The notes under the pieces: generated by a model
The model's database searches: none
Seen by the model: only the letters and a program-made list of their open reading frames with translations
Told to the model about the DNA's origin: nothing
Source: Clostridiales bacterium
Lineage (GTDB): Bacteria > Bacillota > Clostridia > Lachnospirales > WQUN01
Reading direction: 5' to 3'
DNA length: 9,989 nt
Assembly (NCBI GenBank): GCA_031271275.1
Contig: JAISWA010000244.1
Span: forward strand, 1 to 9,989
Position numbers and translations under genes: made by a program
Shown: piece by piece, positions 1 through 6,237 of the stretch
Position numbering within the stretch: the stretch's first letter is position 1
How the letters are laid out: the number at the start of each line of letters is the position of its first letter

Positions 1-1
1 G

Positions 2-40
2 AACTTCGCCGAGGAAGTCAGCAAAGCCATGAATGTCTAA
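2..40 (+). CDS. C-terminal tail of an upstream gene (partial)
   Basis: The second forward frame is open from the window edge and reads NFAEEVSKAMNV followed by TAA at 38-40. The codons used (GCC, GAG, GTC, AGC, ATG) match the style of the genes in the window, and the tail resembles an amphipathic C-terminal helix. Only 12 residues are visible, so no function can be given. If real, the gene converges on the response regulator, and the palindromic region at 41-247 separates the two. Confidence 0.45.
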   Translation, partial: NFAEEVSKAMNV

Positions 41-182
41 ACTAATCTTCTTTAAACACAACGATATTTTGCGTCACATTGCGAATGTGAGCGCAACGTG
101 CGATTTTCCGAAGGAAAGCGCAGTGAAGCGAACGTTCATGAGCAATAGCAAAATATCGTTACCTTAGCGGAAGATTAGTCTA
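38..182. repeat. Nested palindromic repeat element (MITE-like or structured intergenic repeat)
   Basis: Two successive inverted repeats with one centre are visible. The outer arm ACTAATCTTC (41-50) pairs perfectly with 170-179. The inner arm AACGATATTTTGC (60-72) pairs perfectly with 148-160. The two are separated by 9-nt unpaired stretches of equal length on each side. Inside are smaller hairpins: TCACATT/AATGTGA with a 3-nt loop (74-90) and TTTCC/GGAAA with a 3-nt loop (105-117). GTCTAAA occurs directly repeated at 35-41 and 178-184, and TA flanks both outer arms (38-39, 181-182), which could be a trace of target duplication. No coding capacity was seen. It may be a small non-autonomous mobile element or a folded RNA/terminator; family not recognised. 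Confidence 0.6.
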
Positions 183-193
183 AAACCCTATAC

Positions 194-247
194 AGCGAAT
201 CAACTTTGATTGACGCTTCCGATGGTCAAAAACTAAGTTGATTCGCT
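194..247. repeat. 13-bp inverted repeat at the end of the response-regulator gene; possible bidirectional terminator
   Basis: AGCGAATCAACTT (194-206) is the exact reverse complement of 235-247. An inner 5-bp stem TTGAC/GTCAA (210-214 with 225-229) extends the hairpin. The right arm includes two bases of the response-regulator stop codon (246-248, TAG on the minus strand). It lies between convergent genes, where a bidirectional terminator would be expected. No good U-tract follows on either strand, so a small repeat element is an equally fair reading. Confidence 0.55.
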
Positions 248-998
248 ATGACCGCAGTTTCCCCGGCGAAAAGCCAAAGTGCTGGTAAAACTGCGTATAA
301 AAGTAACCGGTGTTCTTATAGCCCGCCTGTTTGATAATGACCGCCATTTTGTCGTCGGTGGTTTCAATCAACTGGCGGGCTTTATTCATGCGGAAGGCGG
401 TCAGGTAATCGGAAAAGCGCGTGCGCGTTTCCTGTAAAAAAAGCTGCCCCAGATAGGTGGAATTCATGCGGAACCGGTCCGCGAGGATTTTCAGGTTCAA
501 ATCCCGGGAATATTCCTCATAAACAATCATGATTATTTTGGCGATAAGCGGCGAAAGCTCGCAGAGGTGTACGGACAGCACGGGGTCCAGTTGGCTCTCC
601 GGTTTAGCGCCGACGAAAACGTCCCCGATTTTTTCGCGGACAATTTTTTCCACCACGTCGCGCAGCTTATCCGTTTCTATGGGCTTCACCAGATAGTCCA
701 ACGCCCCCGCCCGCAGGGCTTCCCGGGCGTACTCAAAATCGCTGTACCCGCTTATCATAATAAAATGCGGCGAAAACCCAAGCCCGCGCAGCGACCGTAT
801 CAAGTCGTACCCCTTATCCTCGCCGAGGCGGACGTCGCAAATACAAAGCGCCGGTTTCTTCAGCAGCACCTGCTCCCGCGCTTCCTTTATCCCGCCTGCC
901 AGAAGTATTTCCTCGCAGCCCAGGGCGGACCAGTCTAAAATTTTAGTCATGCCCCGCAAAATAACGGGCTCGTCGTCTATTATCAGCAGTTTATACAT
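246..998 (-). CDS. YesN-like response regulator with AraC-type DNA-binding domain
   Basis: This is the cytoplasmic response regulator of the two-component system, predicted to be phosphorylated by the adjacent kinase and to control sugar-uptake genes. The N-terminal receiver domain (about residues 1-120) has the acidic pair D8-D9 (IDDE), phosphoacceptor D55 (CICDVRL), switch residue S83 (MISGYSDFEYA) and K105 (DYLVKPI). The C-terminal AraC/XylS double helix-turn-helix spans about 150-250, with LKILADRFRMNSTYLGQLF as the first HTH and the usual GFSPGKLR ending. At 250 aa it is the short form, without the large central domain of many YesN proteins. The ATG at 996-998 has a GGAG site 8 nt upstream. 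It is the last gene of the leftward operon, about 100 nt after the kinase. Its direct target is inferred, most likely the divergent promoters near 6002-6237. Confidence 0.93.
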   Translation of the reverse strand: MYKLLIIDDEPVILRGMTKILDWSALGCEEILLAGGIKEAREQVLLKKPALCICDVRLGEDKGYDLIRSLRGLGFSPHFIMISGYSDFEYAREALRAGALDYLVKPIETDKLRDVVEKIVREKIGDVFVGAKPESQLDPVLSVHLCELSPLIAKIIMIVYEEYSRDLNLKILADRFRMNSTYLGQLFLQETRTRFSDYLTAFRMNKARQLIETTDDKMAVIIKQAGYKNTGYFYTQFYQHFGFSPGKLRS

Positions 999-1045
999 AA
1001 AAGCTTCTCCGTTTCCCCGCCACAGCTACGCGACTTAATTCTTGT

Positions 1046-1068
1046 CCTTCGCTTCGCTCAGAATGACA
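1046..1068 (-). repeat. Partial copy of the dispersed GTCATTCTGAG-type repeat
   Basis: The minus strand of 1047-1067 is identical over 21 bp to 9789-9809, the left arm of the hairpin in the right-hand repeat array (core GTCATTCTGAGCGAAG). Here only one arm is present, with no partner arm nearby, so it is a truncated or solo copy. It lies in the 102-bp gap between the kinase and the response regulator, which is otherwise without recognised signals apart from the regulator's ribosome binding site. Confidence 0.7.
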
Positions 1069-1100
1069 CGGACGGTGTGTTTTTAAGTTAATCAGCTACA

Positions 1101-2828
1101 TTATTCCGATTTATCCGGAAGGAAGATGGAAACCCTCAACCCGCCTTCCGGGTTTCCGCAAAGTTCCATGCCGAACTTTTCCCCGTAAAACAGCCGCAGC
1201 CGCTCGTATACGTTGGCAAGGCCGACGGTTTCCTTTTCCGACCGCGCAAGCATGTCTTCGTTTATTTTTTTTATGCCGCTCTCGGGCACGGTTTTGCCGT
1301 TGTCGGTCATTTCGACCCGGAAGCCGTCTTTTTCCGCCGTTCCGGTGATTATGAGCAGGTTGTATTCGCTTTCTTTATCAAAACCGTGGGTGATAAAATT
1401 TTCCGCCAGGGGCTGCATCCACGCTTTTACGGTAGGCACGGGCAGCAGCTTGGGGTCGGCGGAGATTTGGTAATAAAACTGGTTGGGGAAGCGGAAGCCT
1501 ATTACCTTTAAATAAGCTTCCAAAAGGTTAAGCTCGTCCTTTATCTCGCAAAATTCGGGCGTTTGCATAAAGGAGCGGTAAAACAGCCCCAGGGCGGCGA
1601 TGGAATCCGCCGTGGCGGCGTCGTCGTTTATGGCGGCCTTGCTGCGTATTACTTCCAGCGTATTGTATAAGAAGTGGGGGCTGATTTGGTTCAGCAGGGA
1701 TTTCATTTCCGCTTCCCGCTGTATTATCTTTAATTCGTATTCCGTTTGAATATGCTTTTGCAGACGCCCGCTCAGGTCGTCCAGTTCGCGGGCAATCTCG
1801 CCGTATTCGTTGGCGCGGTATTTCCTGGGCGCGGGCAGCCCCGGCTTAAACACGCCCTGCTTCATCGTGGCGATGGACGCGTATATCCGCCGCAGGAACG
1901 CCTTGTCTTCCCGTATGTTCGCCATAAAAAGAAAAATGAACCCGAAGGCGATCGCCAATATGCCCGCCGACATAATAATCAGCCAGTCCCTTACGTCCGC
2001 CAAAAAATAAGCGGAGTCCGTCAAAACCGTCAGCCGGTAGGGGAAGTACACGTAGTCGAAATTGTTATAATAAACCCGGTTTAAATTTAGCGGCAGCGAC
2101 CCCGTCCCGTTTTCGCTTGCGGCGGCGGATTGAAACAGTTCCTCCGTATACGCGCCCTGACCGGTCAGGAAATAAACGCCGCCCTGCCCGTCCGTCAGCG
2201 CGGCGGCGGACACCGCGGTTCCGCCAAGCTCTAACGCCTGAAACAGCCGACTTGTCTCGAAATAAAAAATAATATCGCCCTGGGCGTCGTCCTGAGAGAA
2301 CGTGTTGTAAACCGCCTGTTGAAAAACAATATTTTGGCTGACGGAGCTTTCTCCCGGGCGGTACGGCTCACGGAAAGCGTACACCGCGTCATTATCGCTG
2401 AAATACAAGGAACTTTCGCCGCCCTGCCCCCGGAAGGCCACTTTGCGCAAAGCGCTTTCCTGTATGCGCACGCGGCTGTGGAAATACTCGGGGACAGACC
2501 GCAGGTGCGCCTGGTCGGACACGCTCTTTTCCCTGCGTTTTTGAAGGTAATCCTCCAGGGAACCGCTTTGCAGCATAAAAAACATGTCGTCCGTCAGCGC
2601 TTTGGAGGCGTACACGTCGCTAAGCCCCACGGTGACCCACTGCTGCGCGTTTCTTAAAATCTGCTCCGCCTTTTGGTTTAATCCGGCGGCTTGCGTATGG
2701 AAGCGGCCGAGCTGCTCGTTCCATATAAAACGGTATACGAACAAAAGCAGCAGCGCCGCGCTGAGCACGGTGACCATGACCGCGGTAAACATTCTTTTTC
2801 GGAATACTTTATACTCCAGTATCTTCAT
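1101..2828 (-). CDS. YesM-type sensor histidine kinase
   Basis: This is a membrane sensor kinase of the His_kinase/HATPase_c (YesM/LytS-like) class, partner of the downstream AraC-type regulator. With the chosen ATG at 2826-2828 it has 575 residues. TM1 is at about 13-34, an extracytoplasmic sensor region at 35-280 and TM2 at about 281-304. A HAMP-like linker and a coiled segment follow, then the phosphoacceptor motif QISPHFLYNTLE with His385. The ATP-binding domain has the N-box around N477 (MQPLAENFITHG), DNGKTVPESG and GLANVYERL. An upstream TTG (2892-2894) would add 22 residues but overlaps the preceding gene and reads unlike a kinase N-terminus. The chosen ATG lies 4 nt after the stop of the lipoprotein gene and has no clear Shine-Dalgarno site, pointing to translational coupling. 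The ligand is unknown; the adjacent lipoprotein may deliver it. Confidence 0.93.
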   Translation of the reverse strand: MKILEYKVFRKRMFTAVMVTVLSAALLLLFVYRFIWNEQLGRFHTQAAGLNQKAEQILRNAQQWVTVGLSDVYASKALTDDMFFMLQSGSLEDYLQKRREKSVSDQAHLRSVPEYFHSRVRIQESALRKVAFRGQGGESSLYFSDNDAVYAFREPYRPGESSVSQNIVFQQAVYNTFSQDDAQGDIIFYFETSRLFQALELGGTAVSAAALTDGQGGVYFLTGQGAYTEELFQSAAASENGTGSLPLNLNRVYYNNFDYVYFPYRLTVLTDSAYFLADVRDWLIIMSAGILAIAFGFIFLFMANIREDKAFLRRIYASIATMKQGVFKPGLPAPRKYRANEYGEIARELDDLSGRLQKHIQTEYELKIIQREAEMKSLLNQISPHFLYNTLEVIRSKAAINDDAATADSIAALGLFYRSFMQTPEFCEIKDELNLLEAYLKVIGFRFPNQFYYQISADPKLLPVPTVKAWMQPLAENFITHGFDKESEYNLLIITGTAEKDGFRVEMTDNGKTVPESGIKKINEDMLARSEKETVGLANVYERLRLFYGEKFGMELCGNPEGGLRVSIFLPDKSE

Positions 2829-2832
2829 AGGA

Positions 2833-4299
2833 TTAAAAGAGGGGTAGGTAATACTGCCGTATTTGTTTCTGGGCTTCCGAAACGATGGTTTCAATCCCGG
2901 CGGCTTTCAGCTCCGCCATGCAGGCGGGCACCGCGACCGCGGGGTCGGCAACCCCGGTCAGTAAGTCGATGTGATACCTTCGCCAAATGTCATTGCACAT
3001 GTCCATTTCCAACGCGATGTCCTGTATATTGAGCATAAAGCCCATAAGCACCGAGGGCGTCGCGCTTTCGTTGACCGCGAGCAGCTGCTCCCACTGGTTG
3101 GGCGGCCCGCCGGACATTTGCGACATCACGAAAAAGGAGCCTTGGGAAAATACCTCCACGTTCCAGTCGTTGTTTAAAACCTGCACGACGTTTTCGCTTT
3201 CGTAAGCGAAGTTGCGCCCCTCAATGCCGTAAGCGAGCATATCCCGCAGGGTATGGTCCGTATTGATTCGCTCGAGCAGCTTCAGCGCTTCGTCCGTATA
3301 GGCGGAATCCGCCGAAATGGCGTTCATGGAACCCTGCACGGAATCGGTGGTGTAAATGGGCCCGTTTACCGTGGTGGAAACGTACTCCTCTACCCCGTAG
3401 GTCCTTTCCCACAGGTTTTCCGCCCCCGGCCAGCCTACGCTTGAGAGGAAGGGGGGTGCTCCGGCGGCTTCCGCGCGGGTTCTCGCGTCGGGGTTAATCA
3501 GCCCGTCTTGGTACCATTCATGAAGCAGCGTCAGGCGTTCCATCACCTCGGGCTGCTCCAACGTATACACCAGGGTGCGGGTGGGGTCGTCAAGCTTTAC
3601 GCCAATGGGCAAAAGACCGGTGGACAGCGCGTCGTACTCAAAGAAAATCCCGCTGAAATAATTCCCGTTAAAGAACTTCAACGGATAAAAATCCGCGCCT
3701 TCCCCCCGCTTCATTTTCCGAAAAACGGCGTCCAAATCCGCCATATCCCGCAAGATAGACAAATCGATCCCGTATTTGCGCGCGTAGGACGCGTCGAAAG
3801 CCCAGTATTGCGTCTGGGAGGAATCTTTGTAGGTGGGCACGGCAAAAATGCGCCCGTTTACGTGCGCGCCCTGCCACAGCAGCTTGGGGATGGACGCCCA
3901 TAAATCCGGCGACTGGCTTCGCACGCTGTAGGTGATGTCGGAAAAAGCGCCCATGTTCACCAACTGGTTGTAGGACGAGGCGTCGGTAAACGCCAAATCA
4001 AAATGTTCCCCGCTTCTTATCATTTTTTGCAAAGCCGGCATTAAGTCGTTGTAGGGAACCAGACGTAAATCAATGCGGAACAGGCCGTTGCCGGAAAGGT
4101 ACCCGTTAATGTTTTCCATGCCCGCCTCGAAATTCGCGGGGTAATTGTTTCCCACATTCCACCAGATGAGCGTACCCGGCTCGCGAACCTCCGCCGGTTC
4201 CGCCGGCGCGGGCAAGGGGGACCGCGCCGCGCCGGCTTCCGAGCAGGCGCAAAGCAGGCAGGCGGTAAAAACCCATAAAACAAAAGCGCGTACCCGCAT
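2833..4299 (-). CDS. Lipoprotein solute-binding protein of the signalling operon (family 1, DUF3502-like C-terminus)
   Basis: This is an extracytoplasmic sugar-binding lipoprotein. From the ATG at 4297-4299 it has 488 residues: a short basic N-terminus (MRVRAF), a hydrophobic stretch and the lipobox LCAC, lipidated Cys19. It is a clear paralogue of the plus-strand solute-binding protein: both share IWWNVG, SGE.[FY]D, IFAVPT.KD, GEGADFYP, LEQP.VME, YTTDS.QGS, AYG.EG and DLLTG..DP in the same order. The C-terminal segment (GFMLNIQDI... IWRRYHIDLLTG) matches the DUF3502 type found in LplA/YtcQ-like proteins. The start codon is 1 nt after the glycosidase stop; an in-frame TTG at 4315-4317 would add six residues and overlap that gene. 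It has no permease beside it and sits 4 nt before the kinase start. I infer a role as sensory receptor for that kinase; a second uptake receptor is the alternative. Confidence 0.9.
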   Translation of the reverse strand: MRVRAFVLWVFTACLLCACSEAGAARSPLPAPAEPAEVREPGTLIWWNVGNNYPANFEAGMENINGYLSGNGLFRIDLRLVPYNDLMPALQKMIRSGEHFDLAFTDASSYNQLVNMGAFSDITYSVRSQSPDLWASIPKLLWQGAHVNGRIFAVPTYKDSSQTQYWAFDASYARKYGIDLSILRDMADLDAVFRKMKRGEGADFYPLKFFNGNYFSGIFFEYDALSTGLLPIGVKLDDPTRTLVYTLEQPEVMERLTLLHEWYQDGLINPDARTRAEAAGAPPFLSSVGWPGAENLWERTYGVEEYVSTTVNGPIYTTDSVQGSMNAISADSAYTDEALKLLERINTDHTLRDMLAYGIEGRNFAYESENVVQVLNNDWNVEVFSQGSFFVMSQMSGGPPNQWEQLLAVNESATPSVLMGFMLNIQDIALEMDMCNDIWRRYHIDLLTGVADPAVAVPACMAELKAAGIETIVSEAQKQIRQYYLPLF

Positions 4300-4300
4300 T

Positions 4301-6001
4301 TTATACAAGCGCCTCAAGCAGCTCGCGCCTTACCGCCCGGTAAGCCGCCGTATCTTTTTCAAAATCGTCGAATTTTCTGAACACCTTGTTGACTATCGGC
4401 ATAACGGAACCGGGGCTTTTCTCCTTTAACCGCTCCAACAGGCACAGGTCCTCGAAGCCTATGCGGTGCGCCTCGCTTCTTACGGAAATCATGGGCTGCT
4501 CCTTTCCCGGGTAAAATATCGCGCAGTCCCCGGCGGGCAGGAACATGGAATGCTTGGGATGAAACTCCAACACGTTCTCGTAAAAGGGCGCCGCCTGGCG
4601 GCGGAAAGGACGCCCTGTTCCCCCGCCGTTGCCGCCCCAGTGCAAAAACCCTTCAATATCCGTATACACCATGGGCGACCAACCGACCCACACCGCGCGA
4701 AGGCGTTCCATGTCCAACAGGCGGTTGCAGTAATTGCCCGCGGGGGTAAGGCAGGTATACACCCAAATCTTTTCCCCGGCTTTTACCCGTTCCTTGTAAA
4801 AATCCAACTGCTGCTCGTATTTGTCCGGCGAGGGGCACCAGATATCCATCGTGCCTTCCAACGGGTGCCCTTCCAGTGTGGGTTCCATGACGGGTATGCC
4901 CGGCATCGCCTGTTTCACCAATTCGCAGATGCGCCGGTATACCGGCTCGAGGGTGGCGTTTGGCTCGTCGAGGCAGCACTGGTACCAACTGTCCGTCAGG
5001 CGGTTTCGCTTTAAATAGGCGTAAAGCTGCCGGGCGGCGGAAAGCAGCGCCGCTTCGCCTTCATCGCCGGGCAGCCGCTCCCCGGTGACGCGCACAAACG
5101 CGTTGGGCTCGTTGTCAAACACGTCGAAAGCCTGCCGCTCATATTCCCGCGCGATTTCCTCCGGGTGTGCAATCAGGCGGTGGTCTAAGGAGGCGTAAGT
5201 TTCGTCGTCGTCCATGAAATTTTTGCGCAGGGCGAACGCGCCGCCGTGGAACCGTTGAAACCCTGCCTTCCTGGCGGCGGCGAGTATCTTGTCGAGCCGC
5301 GGCGCGTTTAAAACGGCGCGCCCGTCTTCCTTGTCAAACATGTCGTGAACGCCTACGCACAAAACATTCTGCCGGGAAAACACCGCCGCGCGGAAGTATT
5401 GCTCCATGACGTAAAAATGCGCGTCCGACCATTTTTCACAGCGGAAGTCCCACGCCATCCGGTCAAAGTCAAACCAGTTTACATAGTTGAAGGTATCGCT
5501 GCCCGCCTTGGGAACCTCGCAGGGGTATTCCTCCACGTTAAGCGTAAGCGTCCGGGTCTCGCCGTTGTGCTGAACGCTAATTTCCCAAGCGCTGACGCGC
5601 TTTTCCCGGCAGTATTCCACCGGCGTTTTAAACGCGATCGCGGAATGGGCGTAGGGCGGGGTATAAATGTTATAGAAGGGGTCCAACGCTTCGTACACCG
5701 TAAACGGCGCGCGGCGTATAACGTTTTCGTTCACGTCGTTTTTCAGGTATTCCGTGCGCTGTTTCGCGCCGCTGTTTACCTCCACCGGTACGGGCAGCAG
5801 CTCGAACAGTTTAAAGCACCGGTGCCCGCCCTTTACCGACACCGTTACCGGAAGCCCCGGCGTCAGCCCCGTAAGCATGATATGTACCCCCGCCGCCGTG
5901 CCGTTGCAGCCCGCCACCGTATATTCCGCAAACCCGTCACGGGGGTTCGTGTCGGGATAAATAGGCGTCAGCTCGTCAAAGAGCGCCGCGTTAAAACCCA
6001 T
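4301..6001 (-). CDS. DUF4091 / GH123-type glycoside hydrolase, cytoplasmic
   Basis: This is a predicted retaining glycosidase. The family is called from motifs in order: a beta-sandwich-like N-terminal part (1-190); a TIM-barrel-like catalytic part with CCLDEPN, acidic pair D345-E346 (codons 4964-4969); MDIWCPSPDKYEQ, VYTCLTPAGNY and GFLHWGGN; and the terminal signature GDCAIFYPG...MISVRSEAHRIGFEDLCLLERL (from residue 491). Characterised GH123 enzymes are beta-N-acetylgalactosaminidases that use an Asp-Glu pair in substrate-assisted catalysis. Many DUF4091 proteins are untested, so GalNAc specificity here is an inference. The ATG at 5999-6001 is chosen because AAGGAG stands 7 nt upstream; in-frame codons further out (6058, 6088) lack this. 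The 566-residue product has no signal peptide, so it should act inside the cell on imported sugar. It is the first gene of the leftward operon and ends 1 nt before the lipoprotein start. Confidence 0.85.
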   Translation of the reverse strand: MGFNAALFDELTPIYPDTNPRDGFAEYTVAGCNGTAAGVHIMLTGLTPGLPVTVSVKGGHRCFKLFELLPVPVEVNSGAKQRTEYLKNDVNENVIRRAPFTVYEALDPFYNIYTPPYAHSAIAFKTPVEYCREKRVSAWEISVQHNGETRTLTLNVEEYPCEVPKAGSDTFNYVNWFDFDRMAWDFRCEKWSDAHFYVMEQYFRAAVFSRQNVLCVGVHDMFDKEDGRAVLNAPRLDKILAAARKAGFQRFHGGAFALRKNFMDDDETYASLDHRLIAHPEEIAREYERQAFDVFDNEPNAFVRVTGERLPGDEGEAALLSAARQLYAYLKRNRLTDSWYQCCLDEPNATLEPVYRRICELVKQAMPGIPVMEPTLEGHPLEGTMDIWCPSPDKYEQQLDFYKERVKAGEKIWVYTCLTPAGNYCNRLLDMERLRAVWVGWSPMVYTDIEGFLHWGGNGGGTGRPFRRQAAPFYENVLEFHPKHSMFLPAGDCAIFYPGKEQPMISVRSEAHRIGFEDLCLLERLKEKSPGSVMPIVNKVFRKFDDFEKDTAAYRAVRRELLEALV

Positions 6002-6059
6002 ATTAAATCTCCTTTTGGGGACGCCCTCGGCGCGCCCGCATAAAATCGAAAGCTTCATA

Positions 6060-6088
6060 TAAATATCACTAAACCCGACAATATTCAA
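6060..6088 (-). promoter_or_regulatory. Possible promoter of the leftward operon
   Basis: On the minus strand a TTGAAT (6083-6088) is followed, 17 bp on, by TATTTA (6060-6065), a weak sigma-A-like pair. It would start transcription about 50 nt before the glycosidase start codon. The -10 match is only partial. The position just beside the 9-bp inverted repeat makes it attractive, but the call rests on pattern only. Confidence 0.3.
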
Positions 6089-6097
6089 ACGGCGGGC

Positions 6098-6138
6098 GTA
6101 AACTTTCTGAGTATTTTGAACTACATTCTAAAGTTTAC
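6098..6138. promoter_or_regulatory. 9-bp inverted repeat, candidate operator of the divergent promoter region
   Basis: GTAAACTTT (6098-6106) is exactly reverse-complemented by AAAGTTTAC (6130-6138), with a 23-bp AT-rich spacer. It lies in the 236-bp region between the two divergent operons. The left half abuts the possible leftward -35 element and the right half lies inside the possible rightward promoter. The centre-to-centre spacing of 32 bp is about three helical turns, which suits a dimeric regulator. Binding by the AraC-type regulator is an inference; AraC proteins often use direct repeats instead. Confidence 0.4.
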
Positions 6139-6145
6139 ATACTAT
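6116..6145 (+). promoter_or_regulatory. Possible promoter of the rightward transport operon
   Basis: TTGAAC (6116-6121) and TACTAT (6140-6145) are spaced by 18 bp and each match the sigma-A consensus at four of six positions. Transcription would begin near 6152, giving an 85-nt leader before the first permease. No riboswitch-like fold or terminator was seen in that leader. Confidence 0.3.
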
Positions 6146-6237
6146 CTTTAAACCCGGTTTCCTTGTAAAAATTACATACATTGAGCAGCGGGCGGGTAAT
6201 TTTTTTGGTGATATTTCTATAAAACAGGAGGCGGGTT

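Noticed and set aside
2829..2894. TTG start giving a 597-residue kinase overlapping the lipoprotein gene
   Set aside because: The extra 22 residues lie wholly in or at the end of the preceding gene, and the ATG at 2826-2828 gives a normal short cytoplasmic N-terminus before TM1. Not fully excluded.
5345..6043. Long open frame of 232 codons on the plus strand opposite the glycosidase
   Set aside because: It is antisense to a well-supported DUF4091/GH123 gene, is rich in Arg/His/Val of the kind produced by the complement of GC-biased codons, and has no family motif.
6002..6088. Longer N-terminus of the glycosidase from upstream in-frame ATG (6058) or TTG (6088)
   Set aside because: Only the ATG at 5999-6001 has an AAGGAG site at proper distance, and the upstream extension would overlap the likely promoter region.
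6146..6237. Riboswitch or attenuator in the leader of the transport operon
   Set aside because: No paired terminator/antiterminator arms or familiar aptamer core could be seen; the T-run at 6200-6206 has no GC stem before it.
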